The notes: generated by a model not told the origin, from the letters alone. Counted from the stretch's first letter, positions 1 to 8,589 are shown. The stretch is DNA of 64,000 bases from Senegalimassilia anaerobia JC110 (GCF_000236865.1 NZ_HE611016.1:210018-274017); one strand, 5' to 3'. Numbers and translations are program-made.

Positions 1-1288
1 GACGGCGACGGCCCTCGCCGGCGTTGGGCCAGCGGCCCTCGCGCTCGGCGCGCTCGGCATGCTTCTCGCCGGTGCGGCGGGCGCCTGCCGGCTTGTTGCC
101 GCCGCGGCGCGTGCCGCCCTTGCGCTCGCCGCGCTTGGGCTTCTCCAGCACGGACGGATCGGTCTCGTAGCCCTCGATGGTGGTGAAGGGGATGTCCTTG
201 CCGATGAGCTTCTCGATCTCCTTGAGCGTCTTCATGGTCTCGCGCGTGACGAAGGAGATGGCGAAGCCCTCCTCGCCGGCACGGCCCGTGCGGCCGATGC
301 GGTGCACGTAGTCCTCGGCCATGTCGGGCAGGTCGAAGTTGATGACGTAGTTCACCTCGGGCACGTCGATGCCGCGTGCCAGCACGTCGGTGGCCACCAG
401 GATGTCGGTCTTGCCGCGGCGGAAGTTCTCCAGGGCGCGACGGCGGCGGCCCTGGGTCTTGTCGGAGTGGATGGACTCGGCGTGGAAACCGGCGGCCTCA
501 AGCGCTTCGGCGCACTCCTCGGTGCGGTTCTTGGTGCGGGCGAACACGATGACGCGCTCGTGGCCCTTGTCGTTGAGCACCGCTTCCAGAAGCTCCTGCT
601 TCTTGCGGTTGGCGATGGGCATGATGTACTGGGCCACGGTGGCAGCGGTCTCGCCGTTGCGGGCGATTTCGATGATGGCCGGGTCCTTCAGCAGGTTGCC
701 CAGGTTCTTCTGGATGGAGCTGTCGATGGTCGCGGAAAACAGCAGCGTCTGGCGTTCGGCCGGCGTGTGCTCCACGATCTTGGTGACGTCGGGCAGGAAG
801 CCCATGTCAAGCATGCGGTCGGCCTCGTCGAGCACGAGCACCTTGGTCTCGGACAGGTCGACCACGCCGCGGTCCATCAGGTCGTTCAGGCGGCCGGGAG
901 TGGCGATGAGCACGTCGGTGCCGCCGCGCAGCTCGCGGATCTGCGGCCCGTAGGGCGTGCCGCCGTACACGGTGGTCACGAAGTGGCCGGTTTTGCGGGA
1001 GATCTGCATGCACGTGCGGCTGATCTGCTGAGCCAGCTCGCGCGTGGGGCTGACGACGCACACGCGCGGGGCGCGGCCGCGGCCCTTCATGCGCTCGAGC
1101 GTGGACAGTGTGGGCAGCAGGAACGCTGCGGTCTTGCCAGTGCCGGTGGAGGCGGCGGCGATGACGTCGCGGCCTTCCAGGATGTAGGGGATGGACTGCT
1201 CCTGAACGGGCGTGGGGGAGTCGTAGCCCATGCGCTCGACGGCGGCGAGGGCTGCCTCGGACAGGCCCAGTTCTGCAAATGCGGTCAT
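1..1288 (-). CDS. DEAD-box ATP-dependent RNA helicase (3' end outside window)
   Basis: ATP-dependent RNA helicase that remodels RNA structure or ribosome assembly intermediates in the cytoplasm. The frame from the ATG at 1288 shows the family motifs in order: Q-motif region (Phe5, Gln29), motif I ASTGTGKT (46-53), PTREL (81-85), TPGR (130-133), DEAD in VLDEADRML (154-157), SAT (185-187) and HRIGRTGRAG (329-338). After about residue 375 it enters a basic Gly/Arg/Lys-rich tail typical of RhlE/CshA-like helicases, which probably anchors RNA. The frame stays open to base 1, so the end of the tail is missing. The next gene on the other side is divergent, so it is probably transcribed alone. The exact subfamily (RhlE, CshA, DeaD) cannot be fixed from the visible part. 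Confidence 0.95.
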   Translation of the reverse strand, partial: MTAFAELGLSEAALAAVERMGYDSPTPVQEQSIPYILEGRDVIAAASTGTGKTAAFLLPTLSTLERMKGRGRAPRVCVVSPTRELAQQISRTCMQISRKTGHFVTTVYGGTPYGPQIRELRGGTDVLIATPGRLNDLMDRGVVDLSETKVLVLDEADRMLDMGFLPDVTKIVEHTPAERQTLLFSATIDSSIQKNLGNLLKDPAIIEIARNGETAATVAQYIMPIANRKKQELLEAVLNDKGHERVIVFARTKNRTEECAEALEAAGFHAESIHSDKTQGRRRRALENFRRGKTDILVATDVLARGIDVPEVNYVINFDLPDMAEDYVHRIGRTGRAGEEGFAISFVTRETMKTLKEIEKLIGKDIPFTTIEGYETDPSVLEKPKRGERKGGTRRGGNKPAGARRTGEKHAERAEREGRWPNAGEGRRR

Positions 1289-1621
1289 GTAAGATCCGTT
1301 TCTCTTCGCGGAAGCAGCGCGCAGCAAACCAAGGCGTCCGGAAACGGGCGGCATCGGTTTCAGTCAAGCGCTTGCAACCTATGTACCAATTCATCGCACC
1401 CGCCCCAGGCGGCGTGCTTGCGCTTGACGCGAGCCGCTTTCTATATGCCTTGCGCGGTGCGTGGAAGAGCGCGCGAAAAGAAGATTAGAAAGAATTTCGT
1501 GAGAAGCAACCCGCTTATTATGATGGTGTTTTCACAAAAGGGAAGCGCTTGAGCCCGAAAAGACCGCGATTGTGCACGAATCTCCACGGCTTTCGGTCTT
1601 TTCTGCTGAAGTGGAGCAACT
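1289..1621. other. intergenic region between divergent helicase and polysaccharide genes
   Basis: About 330 bases without a convincing gene. Open frames crossing it have no recognisable protein and no ribosome binding site. It must hold the helicase promoter on the minus strand, but I do not see a clear -35/-10 pair for it. Confidence 0.5.
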
Positions 1622-1652
1622 TTGTACCCGCCCCTCCATTGCAGGGTATAAT
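1622..1652 (+). promoter_or_regulatory. candidate sigma-A-type promoter for the polysaccharide-control trio
   Basis: A consensus -10 TATAAT lies at 1647-1652, with a -35-like TTGTAC at 1622-1627. The spacer is 19 bp, longer than ideal. The start codon of the Wzz-like gene follows 38 bp after the -10. Confidence 0.55.
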
Positions 1653-1689
1653 GGTAAGGCTATTGCCCCGAGACTTGAGAGGTTTATTC

Positions 1690-2355
1690 ATGACATTGCT
1701 CGAGCTGCTTCAGCTTATGCGCAAGCATCTGAAGCTCATGATCGTCCTGCCTATCGTGTGCGCGCTTGCGACCGCCGTGGTCTGCTTCGTCGCGCTGCCC
1801 AACACGTATACCGCTTCCACCAGCATGTACGTGCTTGCGAAGCAGTCTTCGGCGAACTCCGACAATGCTGCGAACTACTCCAACCTCAACGCCAGCCAGA
1901 TGATGGCCAACGACGTGTCCACGCTGCTCAAGAGCGACCGCATCGAGGCCGACACCGCAAAGGACCTGCACCTCGAGTCGCTGAAGGGGTACTCCACCAA
2001 GGTCACCAGCGAGACCACCTCGCGCGTCATCACGCTTTCCGTCACCGGCACCGACCCGGATATCGCCGCCACCATCGCCAACGATATGGCCAGCAACGTC
2101 TCCAAGGTCGCGCAGCAGGTCATGGACGTTCAGTCGGTCAACGTCATCGACCAGGCCACGGCCCCCACGGCGCCCTCCGGCCCCAATCGTCCCATGTACA
2201 TCGCCGTCGCGCTGCTCGCCGGCTTGTTCGTCGCCATCGCCATCGTCGTGGTGTCCGATATGCTCAACACGAAGGTGCGCAACGCCGACGAGATCGAAGA
2301 CCTGCTGGGCCTGCCCGTCATCGGCCGCATGCCTGCTCTCAAGGGAGGTAAATAA
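1690..2355 (+). CDS. cpsC: Wzz/CpsC-type chain-length determinant, BY-kinase membrane activator
   Basis: Polysaccharide co-polymerase of the Wzz/YveK/CpsC family. It sits in the membrane, sets polymer length and activates the partner tyrosine kinase. The 221-aa product has an N-terminal membrane segment (about residues 15-38), an extracellular domain of about 130 residues, a Pro-containing APSGPNRP stretch, and a second membrane segment (about 168-190) followed by a short cytoplasmic tail. I chose the ATG at 1690 because GAGAGG lies 8 bases upstream; the upstream in-frame extension is not Wzz-like. The kinase gene starts 3 bases after its stop, so they are co-transcribed. The split Wzz plus kinase arrangement is the Gram-positive type. 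Confidence 0.88.
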   Translation: MTLLELLQLMRKHLKLMIVLPIVCALATAVVCFVALPNTYTASTSMYVLAKQSSANSDNAANYSNLNASQMMANDVSTLLKSDRIEADTAKDLHLESLKGYSTKVTSETTSRVITLSVTGTDPDIAATIANDMASNVSKVAQQVMDVQSVNVIDQATAPTAPSGPNRPMYIAVALLAGLFVAIAIVVVSDMLNTKVRNADEIEDLLGLPVIGRMPALKGGK

Positions 2356-2358
2356 GCT

Positions 2359-3165
2359 ATGGCTCGCAAACCTAAAGGCGGCGACGATATGGAGATGCAG
2401 AACGCCGCGAAGACCCTGATGGCCAACATCCGCTTCATGAGCGTCGATAACCCCATCCGTTCCCTGGTGTTCACTAGCTCCATCCCCAACGAAGGCAAGT
2501 CCACGGTCACGTGCAACGTCGCCCGCGCCATCGCGTCCTCGGGCATGCGCGTGTGCCTGGTCGAGTGCGACATGCGCAATCGCACGCTGGCCGGCATGCT
2601 CGGCGTGCGCTCCACGGGCGGTCTGTACTCGGTGCTCTCCGATACCATGCCCATCCAGCAGGCCATCGTCTCCACCAACACCGAGAACATGTTCCTGCTC
2701 GATGCCGAGCCGCACATCCCTAATCCCGCCGACATCCTCGCCTCCAAGCGCTTCGCCGCGCTGGCCCATAAGCTTGAGCAGATGTTCGATTACGTCATCT
2801 TCGATACGCCGCCCGTCGGCATGTTCGTCGATGCCGCCGTGGTCTCCACCATCGTCGACGCCGCCGTGCTGGTGGTGCGCGAGAACTTCACGAAGCGCCA
2901 GGCCGTGCTGCAGGCCTACGACCAGTTGAAGAAGGCCGGCGGCAACGTGGTGGGCGTCGTCATGAACTACTGCAACGTCGAGAAGTCCGAGTACTACTAC
3001 GCTTACTACAACCAGCAGGGCAAGCGCGAGAAGGGCTCCTCTTCCGCGGTGAAGGTCGATTCCCGCAACCTCGGTCCCAACGTCCCGCGCGGCGGCGGTA
3101 AGCATGGCGGTGCCGCGAACCCCGCTAACTACGGACGTCAGAACAACGGTGCTCGTAGAGGGTAG
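2359..3165 (+). CDS. cpsD: CpsD/YwqD-type bacterial tyrosine kinase
   Basis: Cytoplasmic BY-kinase that autophosphorylates on a C-terminal tyrosine cluster and controls capsule or exopolysaccharide assembly with the Wzz partner. Visible motifs are Walker A SIPNEGKST (41-49), Walker A' VCLVECDMRN (65-74), Walker B DYVIFDTPP (144-152) and a tyrosine cluster EYYYAYY (211-217). After the cluster comes a basic, Gly/Asn-rich tail of about 45 residues. The length of 268 aa is slightly above the usual 230-250 because of that tail. It lies between the activator and the phosphatase genes, with 3- and 5-base gaps, which is strong operon evidence. Confidence 0.92.
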   Translation: MARKPKGGDDMEMQNAAKTLMANIRFMSVDNPIRSLVFTSSIPNEGKSTVTCNVARAIASSGMRVCLVECDMRNRTLAGMLGVRSTGGLYSVLSDTMPIQQAIVSTNTENMFLLDAEPHIPNPADILASKRFAALAHKLEQMFDYVIFDTPPVGMFVDAAVVSTIVDAAVLVVRENFTKRQAVLQAYDQLKKAGGNVVGVVMNYCNVEKSEYYYAYYNQQGKREKGSSSAVKVDSRNLGPNVPRGGGKHGGAANPANYGRQNNGARRG

Positions 3166-3170
3166 TCGAC

Positions 3171-3815
3171 GTGCTTGACCTGCATTGCCATATCCTTCCC
3201 GGCGTTGACGACGGGGCAAGCTGCCTCGGCGAGAGCGTGCGCATGATCCATGCCGCGTACAAGGCCGGCATCACCGAGATCGTGTGCACGCCGCATTGCC
3301 GCGACCCGTACTTCGATTTCGATGCCATGTGGGATGCGTTCAACCAGCTGGCCCCGCGTTCGCCCATCCCCATGCGCATGGGCTTCGAGGTGAACATCCG
3401 CAAGCTGCGCGAGCTGGGAATGGACTGGGCGCCCTACCTGTGTTTCCAGGATTCCAAGACGCTGCTGCTCGAGCTTTCCACACACGCCACCAAACGCGAT
3501 TTCGAGGAATACGAACGTGAGATCTACGAGCTGCAGGGCATGGGGCTCGATGTGATCATCGCCCATCCCGAGCGATACAAGGCCATCCAGGAGGATACCT
3601 CCATTGCGGAGCGCCTGATCAGCTGTGGGTGCGTGTTGCAGGCATCGTCCGACTTCATCCGCGGCGGGCGTATGGGCAAAGAGCGCAAACCTGCCCAGCG
3701 TTTGTTCGAAGCCGGTTTGTACACCTACATCGCTAGCGATGCCCACTGCGTCGAACACTACGAGGCGTTTTCCGAAGCGGTGTATAAATTCGGGCATATG
3801 TTGCGAACGGAATAG
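3171..3815 (+). CDS. cpsB: CpsB/YwqE-type PHP-domain tyrosine phosphatase
   Basis: Metal-dependent protein-tyrosine phosphatase of the PHP superfamily that dephosphorylates the CpsD kinase. The 214-aa protein begins with the metal-binding HCH signature (residues 5-7) and GVDDGA. Later it has a histidine in TPHCRDPYF, HPERY, and a C-terminal SDAH, all typical metal ligands. The start is a GTG at 3171, required because the family begins immediately with the MIDLHCH-like motif; AGAGGG lies upstream. It is the last gene of the trio and a strong terminator follows. No glycosyltransferases, flippase or polymerase follow here, so the exopolysaccharide genes it serves must lie elsewhere. Confidence 0.92.
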   Translation: MLDLHCHILPGVDDGASCLGESVRMIHAAYKAGITEIVCTPHCRDPYFDFDAMWDAFNQLAPRSPIPMRMGFEVNIRKLRELGMDWAPYLCFQDSKTLLLELSTHATKRDFEEYEREIYELQGMGLDVIIAHPERYKAIQEDTSIAERLISCGCVLQASSDFIRGGRMGKERKPAQRLFEAGLYTYIASDAHCVEHYEAFSEAVYKFGHMLRTE

Positions 3816-3850
3816 CCGACGAAGGAATAGAATAGTCCACAGGTATTTCG

Positions 3851-3883
3851 GCCTGCCCTCCCAACGGAGGGCGGGCCTTTTTC
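3851..3883 (+). terminator. rho-independent terminator after the CpsB gene
   Basis: GCCCTCC/GGAGGGC stem with a CAAC-type loop, extended by GC pairs, followed by CCTTTTT. It closes the wzz-kinase-phosphatase operon. Confidence 0.85.
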
Positions 3884-3898
3884 GACAGGGGGATGAGC

Positions 3899-4942
3899 AT
3901 GCGCACCATTACGTTGGGGTCTACCGGTATCGTCACGCCGCAGAATGCGTTCGGGGCGCTGCCGATTCAACGCATCTCCGAACAGGACGCCGTGGCGCTG
4001 CTTCGCCGCGCGTTCGAGGGCGGCATGACGTTCTTCGACACGGCGCGCGCGTATTCCAACAGCGAGGAGCGCGTCGGCCTTGCATTCGAGGGCATGCGCG
4101 GTAAGGTCGCCATCGCCACTAAAACCCAGGCCCGCACGCCCGAGGCGTTTTGGGAAGATCTGGAAACGTCGCTGTGCCTTTTGCGCACCGACCATGTCGA
4201 CCTATACCAGTTCCACTGCGTCGACCAGTGCTACAAGCCAGGCGACGGCACCGGCATGTACGAGTGCATGCTCAAGGCCAAGGAGCAGGGCAAGATTGCC
4301 CACATCGGCGTGACGGCGCACAAGCTCGAGGTTGCCTTCGAGTGCGTGGAAAGCGGCCTGTACGAAACGCTGCAGTACCCGCTCAGCTACCTTGCCTCCG
4401 ACCGCGAGCTTGAGCTGGTTGCCCTGTGCGAGCAGCGCAACATCGGCTTTATCGCCATGAAAGGCCTGGCCGGCGGCCTGCTCGCTAACGCCCGCGCCTG
4501 CATGGCGTTCATGACCCAGTTCCCGGGCGTGCTGCCCATCTGGGGCGTGCAGCGCGAGGAAGAGCTCGATGAGTGGCTTGCGTTCATGACCGAAACGCCG
4601 CAGCTTGACGAAGGGATGCGCGCGTTCATCGCCTCCGAGCGCGCCGAGCTTGCCGGCGATTTCTGCCGCGGTTGCGGCTACTGCATGCCGTGCCCGCAGG
4701 AGATCGTCATCAACCAGTGCGCTCGTATGTCGCTCATGATCCGCCGCGCGCCGTCGAAGGGGTGGCTTGGCGAAGAGTGGCAGCAGCGCATGAACGCCAT
4801 CGAGGACTGCACCGAGTGCTACGCCTGCACTGTTCGCTGCCCTTACGAGCTGGATATTCCCCAGCTTCTGAAGAAGAACCTGGCCGACTACCGTGCCGTT
4901 CTGGCTGGCAACGTGGATGTGAAGGGCACAGGGGAGGAATAG
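3899..4942 (+). CDS. aldo/keto reductase with C-terminal 4Fe-4S ferredoxin domain
   Basis: Predicted cytoplasmic oxidoreductase with an AKR barrel fused to a two-cluster ferredoxin tail. The barrel shows FFDTARAYSNSE (catalytic Asp and Tyr), a lysine in IATKTQ, and YQFHCVDQ (His). The C-terminal third has CRGCGYCMPCP and CTECYACTVRCP, two cysteine sets able to bind 4Fe-4S clusters. This fused type is common in anaerobes; the substrate is unknown. Two ATGs are possible (3893, 3899); 3899 has the better spacing to AGGGGG. It is bracketed by terminators and is therefore probably monocistronic. The reductant may be NAD(P)H or reduced ferredoxin; the sequence does not tell. Confidence 0.88.
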   Translation: MRTITLGSTGIVTPQNAFGALPIQRISEQDAVALLRRAFEGGMTFFDTARAYSNSEERVGLAFEGMRGKVAIATKTQARTPEAFWEDLETSLCLLRTDHVDLYQFHCVDQCYKPGDGTGMYECMLKAKEQGKIAHIGVTAHKLEVAFECVESGLYETLQYPLSYLASDRELELVALCEQRNIGFIAMKGLAGGLLANARACMAFMTQFPGVLPIWGVQREEELDEWLAFMTETPQLDEGMRAFIASERAELAGDFCRGCGYCMPCPQEIVINQCARMSLMIRRAPSKGWLGEEWQQRMNAIEDCTECYACTVRCPYELDIPQLLKKNLADYRAVLAGNVDVKGTGEE

Positions 4943-5019
4943 CCTCAGGACAAGCTCGCCGCAACATGTCATCCCTGGTAATTTGGCTTCTTATGTGGTT
5001 ACATAATCGCTAGCAAGCG

Positions 5020-5053
5020 AAGCGGGCGCGCCCCTTTGGCGCGCCCGCTTTCA
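5020..5053 (+). terminator. rho-independent terminator
   Basis: A very GC-rich stem (AGCGGGCGCGCC pairing with GGCGCGCCCGCT) separates the aldo/keto reductase from the downstream channel gene. The T-run is short (TTTC). Confidence 0.7.
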
Positions 5054-5080
5054 CGTTCGGCGGGCTGAATAGGGGTTCAC

Positions 5081-5932
5081 ATGGAAGCTTGGCTGCAGGG
5101 GATCTTCGCCGACACGCCGGTGCTCACGGTGCCGTGGAGCATCGACTATTTCAGCGTCATCGCCGGCGTGCTCACCGGCGCGCTGTTCGCGTGCGACCGC
5201 AAGCTCGACATCATTGGCACGGTGGTGTGCGGGTTGATCACGGGTTACGGCGGCGGCGTGCTGCGCGACACGCTCATGCAGGGCACGGGCGTGTATTTCA
5301 CCTCGCATCCCGACCTTATCGTCACCTGCATCCTCATCTGCGCGTTCGTGTTCTACTTCCGCGGCATATTCAAGCATCTCGAGGCAACGGTATTCCTGGC
5401 CGATGCGCTGTCGGTGGGCCTGTTCGCGCTGGCCGGCGCTTCGAAGGCGGTTGCTTTCGAGCAGGGTATGGTGCTGTCGGTCATCATGGGCGGCATCACG
5501 GCGGTCGGCGGCGGCGCCATCCGCGACATCTGCGTCGGCGAGGTGCCCGGCGTGTTCCAGCGCAGCAACTACTATGCCGTCGCGGGGCTTGGCGGCGCGG
5601 CGGTGTACGTGGTGCTGGCGCGCTTCGGATGTCCCTTGGCGCTCGCGGGCATCGCATGCGTGCTCGCCGTGGTGGCGCTGCGTTATTGGAGCGTGTACTT
5701 CGATTGGCGCACAACCTCCGAAGCCGACCTGACGCCGCGCATCGCCCGCGGCATGCATCGCGTGGGCGAAGTGCTGTCGGGGCTTTTCCTGCATGGCGGC
5801 GACTCCGAGCGGCATCAGCGGCACGCCGGCGCGCGCATCGCCCGCGGCGCCAGCCGTGATGACGAAGCGCGCAAGGGCTCATCGGGCGGCAGCGATGCCG
5901 CGAACAGCGATTGGCCCGCCAACATGCGTTAA
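5081..5932 (+). CDS. TRIC-type / UPF0126 (YicG-like) membrane channel
   Basis: Membrane protein of the trimeric intracellular cation channel family (bacterial UPF0126, YicG/YadS). The 283-aa protein has about seven hydrophobic segments in two related halves. Each half carries a Gly-rich motif followed by RD: ITGYGGGVLRDTL in the first and ITAVGGGAIRDI in the second, the pore-lining hallmark of the family. The last 50 residues are a hydrophilic tail rich in Ser, Arg and Asp, without homology I recognise. Start at ATG 5081, preceded only by a weak GGGG. Bacterial members conduct monovalent cations, but the physiological role here is unknown. Confidence 0.88.
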   Translation: MEAWLQGIFADTPVLTVPWSIDYFSVIAGVLTGALFACDRKLDIIGTVVCGLITGYGGGVLRDTLMQGTGVYFTSHPDLIVTCILICAFVFYFRGIFKHLEATVFLADALSVGLFALAGASKAVAFEQGMVLSVIMGGITAVGGGAIRDICVGEVPGVFQRSNYYAVAGLGGAAVYVVLARFGCPLALAGIACVLAVVALRYWSVYFDWRTTSEADLTPRIARGMHRVGEVLSGLFLHGGDSERHQRHAGARIARGASRDDEARKGSSGGSDAANSDWPANMR

Positions 5933-5990
5933 GCGGTGCATGGGGGTCTTGCGGCGATTGGCGCTGTGGGAAGCCTGGGCGCGCGGCGGC

Positions 5991-5999
5991 TGGTACAAT
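5991..5999 (+). promoter_or_regulatory. candidate extended -10 promoter for rlmB
   Basis: TGG followed by TACAAT (5994-5999) forms an extended -10 about 48 bp before the rlmB start. I see no good -35 at the expected distance. Confidence 0.4.
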
Positions 6000-6046
6000 A
6001 GCGCAATCGATCTACGTTATCTTGCAGAACCGAAAGGCCCCATCAC

Positions 6047-6802
6047 ATGGCTGATTACATTGAAGGCAAGCGCCCCGTCATCGAGGCGTTCCGTACCGGC
6101 GTGCCCATGCGCCGTATTCTTATGGGCGATTACATGAAACGCGATCCCATGATCGAGGACATCATGCGCAAGGCCAAGCGCAACGGCGTGAAGGTCATCC
6201 AGGTGCCTCGCGACGAGCTTGACCAGAAGTCTGCTCGCGGTAGCCATCAGGGCGTCATGGCTGAGGCCGCGCCGTTCAACTACGTGGGCATCGGCCAGGT
6301 GGTCGACGCTGCCAACAGCTACGCCGAGGAGCACGACGGCCGCGCGCTCGTGGTCCTGTGCGACCACCTCACCGACGCGGGCAACCTGGGCGCCATCAGC
6401 CGCTCTTGCGAGGCTGTGGGCGCATCGGGCCTGATCATCCCCAACAAGCGCAGCGCACGCGTCGAGGCTTCCACGTACAAAAGCTCCGCGGGCGCCATCA
6501 CGCACGTGCCCGTGGCGCAGGTGTCCAACATCGTGCAGAGCATCCACCGCTTGCAAGAGGAGGGCTTCTGGGTGTGCGCCGCAACCGAGCACACCGACGA
6601 CCTGGTGTGGAATGCGAACCTGAAGGGCAAGATCGCCATCGTCTTGGGCAACGAGCACGACGGCGTGTCCCGCCTGGTGCTCGAGCACTGCGACATGTAC
6701 GCCAAGCTGCCGCTGGAAGGCGAAGTGGCCAGCCTGAACGTGGCGCAGGCCGCCACCGCCGTCATGTACGAGTGGCTGCGCCAGAACATCCACACCGCCT
6801 AG
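6047..6802 (+). CDS. rlmB: RlmB/TrmH-family 23S rRNA (guanosine-2'-O) methyltransferase
   Basis: SPOUT-class 2'-O-ribose methyltransferase acting on 23S rRNA (G2251 in E. coli RlmB) or a closely related RNA target. The 251-aa protein has the N-terminal substrate-binding part (IEGKRPVIEAFRTG) and a C-terminal trefoil-knot domain. The SPOUT motifs are LTDAGNLGAISRSCEAVG, VLGNEHDGVSR and LPLEGEVASLNVAQAA. AAAGG precedes the ATG. As in B. subtilis (yacO-yacP) it is followed by the NYN-domain gene, which supports the assignment. Confidence 0.93.
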   Translation: MADYIEGKRPVIEAFRTGVPMRRILMGDYMKRDPMIEDIMRKAKRNGVKVIQVPRDELDQKSARGSHQGVMAEAAPFNYVGIGQVVDAANSYAEEHDGRALVVLCDHLTDAGNLGAISRSCEAVGASGLIIPNKRSARVEASTYKSSAGAITHVPVAQVSNIVQSIHRLQEEGFWVCAATEHTDDLVWNANLKGKIAIVLGNEHDGVSRLVLEHCDMYAKLPLEGEVASLNVAQAATAVMYEWLRQNIHTA

Positions 6803-6822
6803 CAGCAACCGCACCCGTCCGT

Positions 6823-6844
6823 GAACAGGGGGACGGAGGCGTTC
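6823..6844 (+). repeat. GAAC...GTTC intergenic repeat, copy 1
   Basis: Begins GAACAGGGGG, continues ACGGAGGC and ends GTTC. Related copies are at 52476-52498 (inverted), 54077-54099 and 57035-57059. It lies between rlmB and the NYN gene. Confidence 0.6.
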
Positions 6845-6913
6845 AATCGCCCTCGCTGGTTTCAGCGGGCCTGCGGCGATTATTTTTGTATCGTATGAAA
6901 GGAGGGATGCGTG

Positions 6914-7453
6914 ATGGCAAAGCAGCGTAAGAAGATCCTGCTGGTGGACGGCTACAACGTGTTGCGCTCTGGGTCGCGTTACCAAGAGGCGTTCGCGCAT
7001 CCCGACTATACCGATGATGCGTTCAACACGGCGCGCGAGCGTCTGATCAACGACGTCATCAACTTCGCCGGCCGCGAATACAAGGCCGTCATCGTGTTCG
7101 ACGGCGGCGACAACCAGTTCTCCACCGGCGAGGTGGAGACTATCGGCGGCGTGCGCATCATGTTTAGCCCCGCCGGCACTTCGGCCGACAAAGTCATTGA
7201 GAAGCTGGCCCACGACGCGCGCGTGCGCAACGTCGAAACCATGGTGGTCACGTCCGACGCCACCATCCAGGACACCGTGTTCGGCGGCGGCATCGACCGC
7301 ATGTCGGCCAACGGGTTCTCGCGCGAGGTGGGCATGTACTACGAGGACGTGCATCTCGACGAAACGCCGAAAGTTGCGCTCAAGCGCACGCTCGGTGACC
7401 GGATTAAACCGGACGTCCTGGAAAAGCTCAAAGCCATGCGCGACGGCGCCTAA
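6914..7453 (+). CDS. YacP/Rae1-like NYN-domain endoribonuclease
   Basis: PIN-like NYN-domain protein related to B. subtilis YacP (Rae1), which cleaves mRNA within the ribosomal A site. The protein of about 179 aa begins with the NYN signature ILLVDGYNVLR, with a conserved Asp. Later it has VIVFDGGDN, VRIMFSPAGTSADKVIE and VVTSDATIQ, which carry further acidic active-site residues. A strong AAAGGAGG lies at 6898-6905; either ATG 6914 or the GTG one codon earlier could be used. Neighbour to rlmB as in Firmicutes. Function assigned by family; ribosome dependence in this organism is inference. Confidence 0.85.
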   Translation: MAKQRKKILLVDGYNVLRSGSRYQEAFAHPDYTDDAFNTARERLINDVINFAGREYKAVIVFDGGDNQFSTGEVETIGGVRIMFSPAGTSADKVIEKLAHDARVRNVETMVVTSDATIQDTVFGGGIDRMSANGFSREVGMYYEDVHLDETPKVALKRTLGDRIKPDVLEKLKAMRDGA

Positions 7454-7490
7454 CGGCTTCCCCAGCAAGCTGACCAGGGAGTTCGCGAAA

Positions 7491-7556
7491 CAAAGGGCCT
7501 TGCCCGAACCGCGCTCGAATCAGGGGCAAAGTTCAGGCAAGGCCCTTTGTTTTTTG
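7491..7556 (+). terminator. strong terminator after the NYN gene
   Basis: A 14-bp stem (CAAAGGGCCTTGCC at 7491-7504 pairing with 7536-7549) encloses a loop of about 31 bases and is followed by TTTTTT. Confidence 0.85.
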
Positions 7557-7602
7557 GGCATATGACTCCGGGCGGCGCGCGAACTGTCCACCCGGGCAAA
7601 GC

Positions 7603-7624
7603 AAGCGCCCCTTTTGGGGCGCTT
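7603..7624 (-). terminator. hairpin at the 3' end of the glycosyltransferase gene
   Basis: AAGCGCCCC/GGGGCGCTT stem just past the minus-strand glycosyltransferase stop. The T-run on the minus side is weak, so termination may be shared with the neighbouring structure. Confidence 0.5.
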
Positions 7625-7626
7625 CG

Positions 7627-8589
7627 CTATTCCTTCGTGCTGTCCAGGTGCTCTTTTGCCAGGTAGATGGGGCGGCGCTTGTTCTCGATGTAGTCGCGGC
7701 CCAGGTATTCGCCGATCACTCCTAGCACAGCAAGCTGCAGGCCGCCGAACAGCAGGATCAGGCATGCCAGCGTGGGGTAGCCCGGGGCGTTCGTTCCGTA
7801 CAGCAGGTACTCGGCCAGCACTGACAGCAGGTATATCACCGCCGCGACGGCGCAGATGCTGCCCAGCCATACCGCGATCTTGAGCGGCCAGGTGGTGAAC
7901 CCGAAGATGCCCGTGGCGGCGTAGCGGAACAGCTTCCTGAACGACCACTTGCTGGTGCCGGCGGCGCGCTGCTCGGCCTCGTAGGGAATCTCAAGCGTGT
8001 TGAAGCCGATCCAGGCGAACAGGCCCTTGCTGAAGCGCTCGCGCTCGGGGAGCGCGAGCAGCGCGTCGCGCACGGGGCGGCGGAATACGCGGAAATCGCT
8101 GACGTTTGCAGGGATGGAGATGTCGTCGGCCATGCCGTTGAACGTGCGGTAGAACGCGCGCTTGAACAGCTTCAGCACGAAGCCCTCCTTGCGGTCGACC
8201 TGGCATGCGGCCACGCAGTCGACGTCAGCGTTCTCCATGAGCAGGCGGTACATGCGCAGCGCGTCGTGGGGCGTTTGCTGCATGTCGGCATCGATGAGGC
8301 AGATATTATTGCCGCGCGCCGCCTGCATGCCTGCGTACAGCGCCGATTCCTTGCCGAAGTTGCGTGAGAAGTCGATGGCCTGTACGGCGTGCTTCCCACG
8401 TGCGGACTCCACCACGCGCCGCAAAAGCTGCGCGGTGCCGTCCTGGCTGCCGTCGTTCACGAACACGATCTCGATGCCCACGCCTGCTTGCTCGAAGCAC
8501 TCGGTGGCCGTTTTGTAGAACAGCGGGATGTTGTCCCCCTCGTTGTAGCAGGGGACCACCAGCGTCAGGTCGTACAGGGCGTCGCTCAT
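7627..8589 (-). CDS. GT2 membrane glycosyltransferase (GtrB/DPM1-like)
   Basis: Family 2 glycosyltransferase that typically moves a sugar from a nucleotide donor onto undecaprenyl phosphate at the inner membrane face. The 320-aa protein opens with LVVPCYNEGDNIP. It has FVNDGSQDGT, IDADMQQTP (the metal/nucleotide-binding acidic motif), and two C-terminal membrane segments (about 235-260 and 272-297), the standard GtrB topology. A YfhO-type membrane protein lies 199 bases upstream on the same strand. A flippase or lipid-linked-sugar user could be that protein, since YfhO proteins are linked to teichoic acid glycosylation in Firmicutes. The sugar is unknown. Confidence 0.9.
   Translation of the reverse strand: MSDALYDLTLVVPCYNEGDNIPLFYKTATECFEQAGVGIEIVFVNDGSQDGTAQLLRRVVESARGKHAVQAIDFSRNFGKESALYAGMQAARGNNICLIDADMQQTPHDALRMYRLLMENADVDCVAACQVDRKEGFVLKLFKRAFYRTFNGMADDISIPANVSDFRVFRRPVRDALLALPERERFSKGLFAWIGFNTLEIPYEAEQRAAGTSKWSFRKLFRYAATGIFGFTTWPLKIAVWLGSICAVAAVIYLLSVLAEYLLYGTNAPGYPTLACLILLFGGLQLAVLGVIGEYLGRDYIENKRRPIYLAKEHLDSTKE

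Noticed and set aside
59-1552. Plus-strand frame of 497 codons over the helicase
   Set aside because: Shadow of the real minus-strand helicase gene, which has all motifs.
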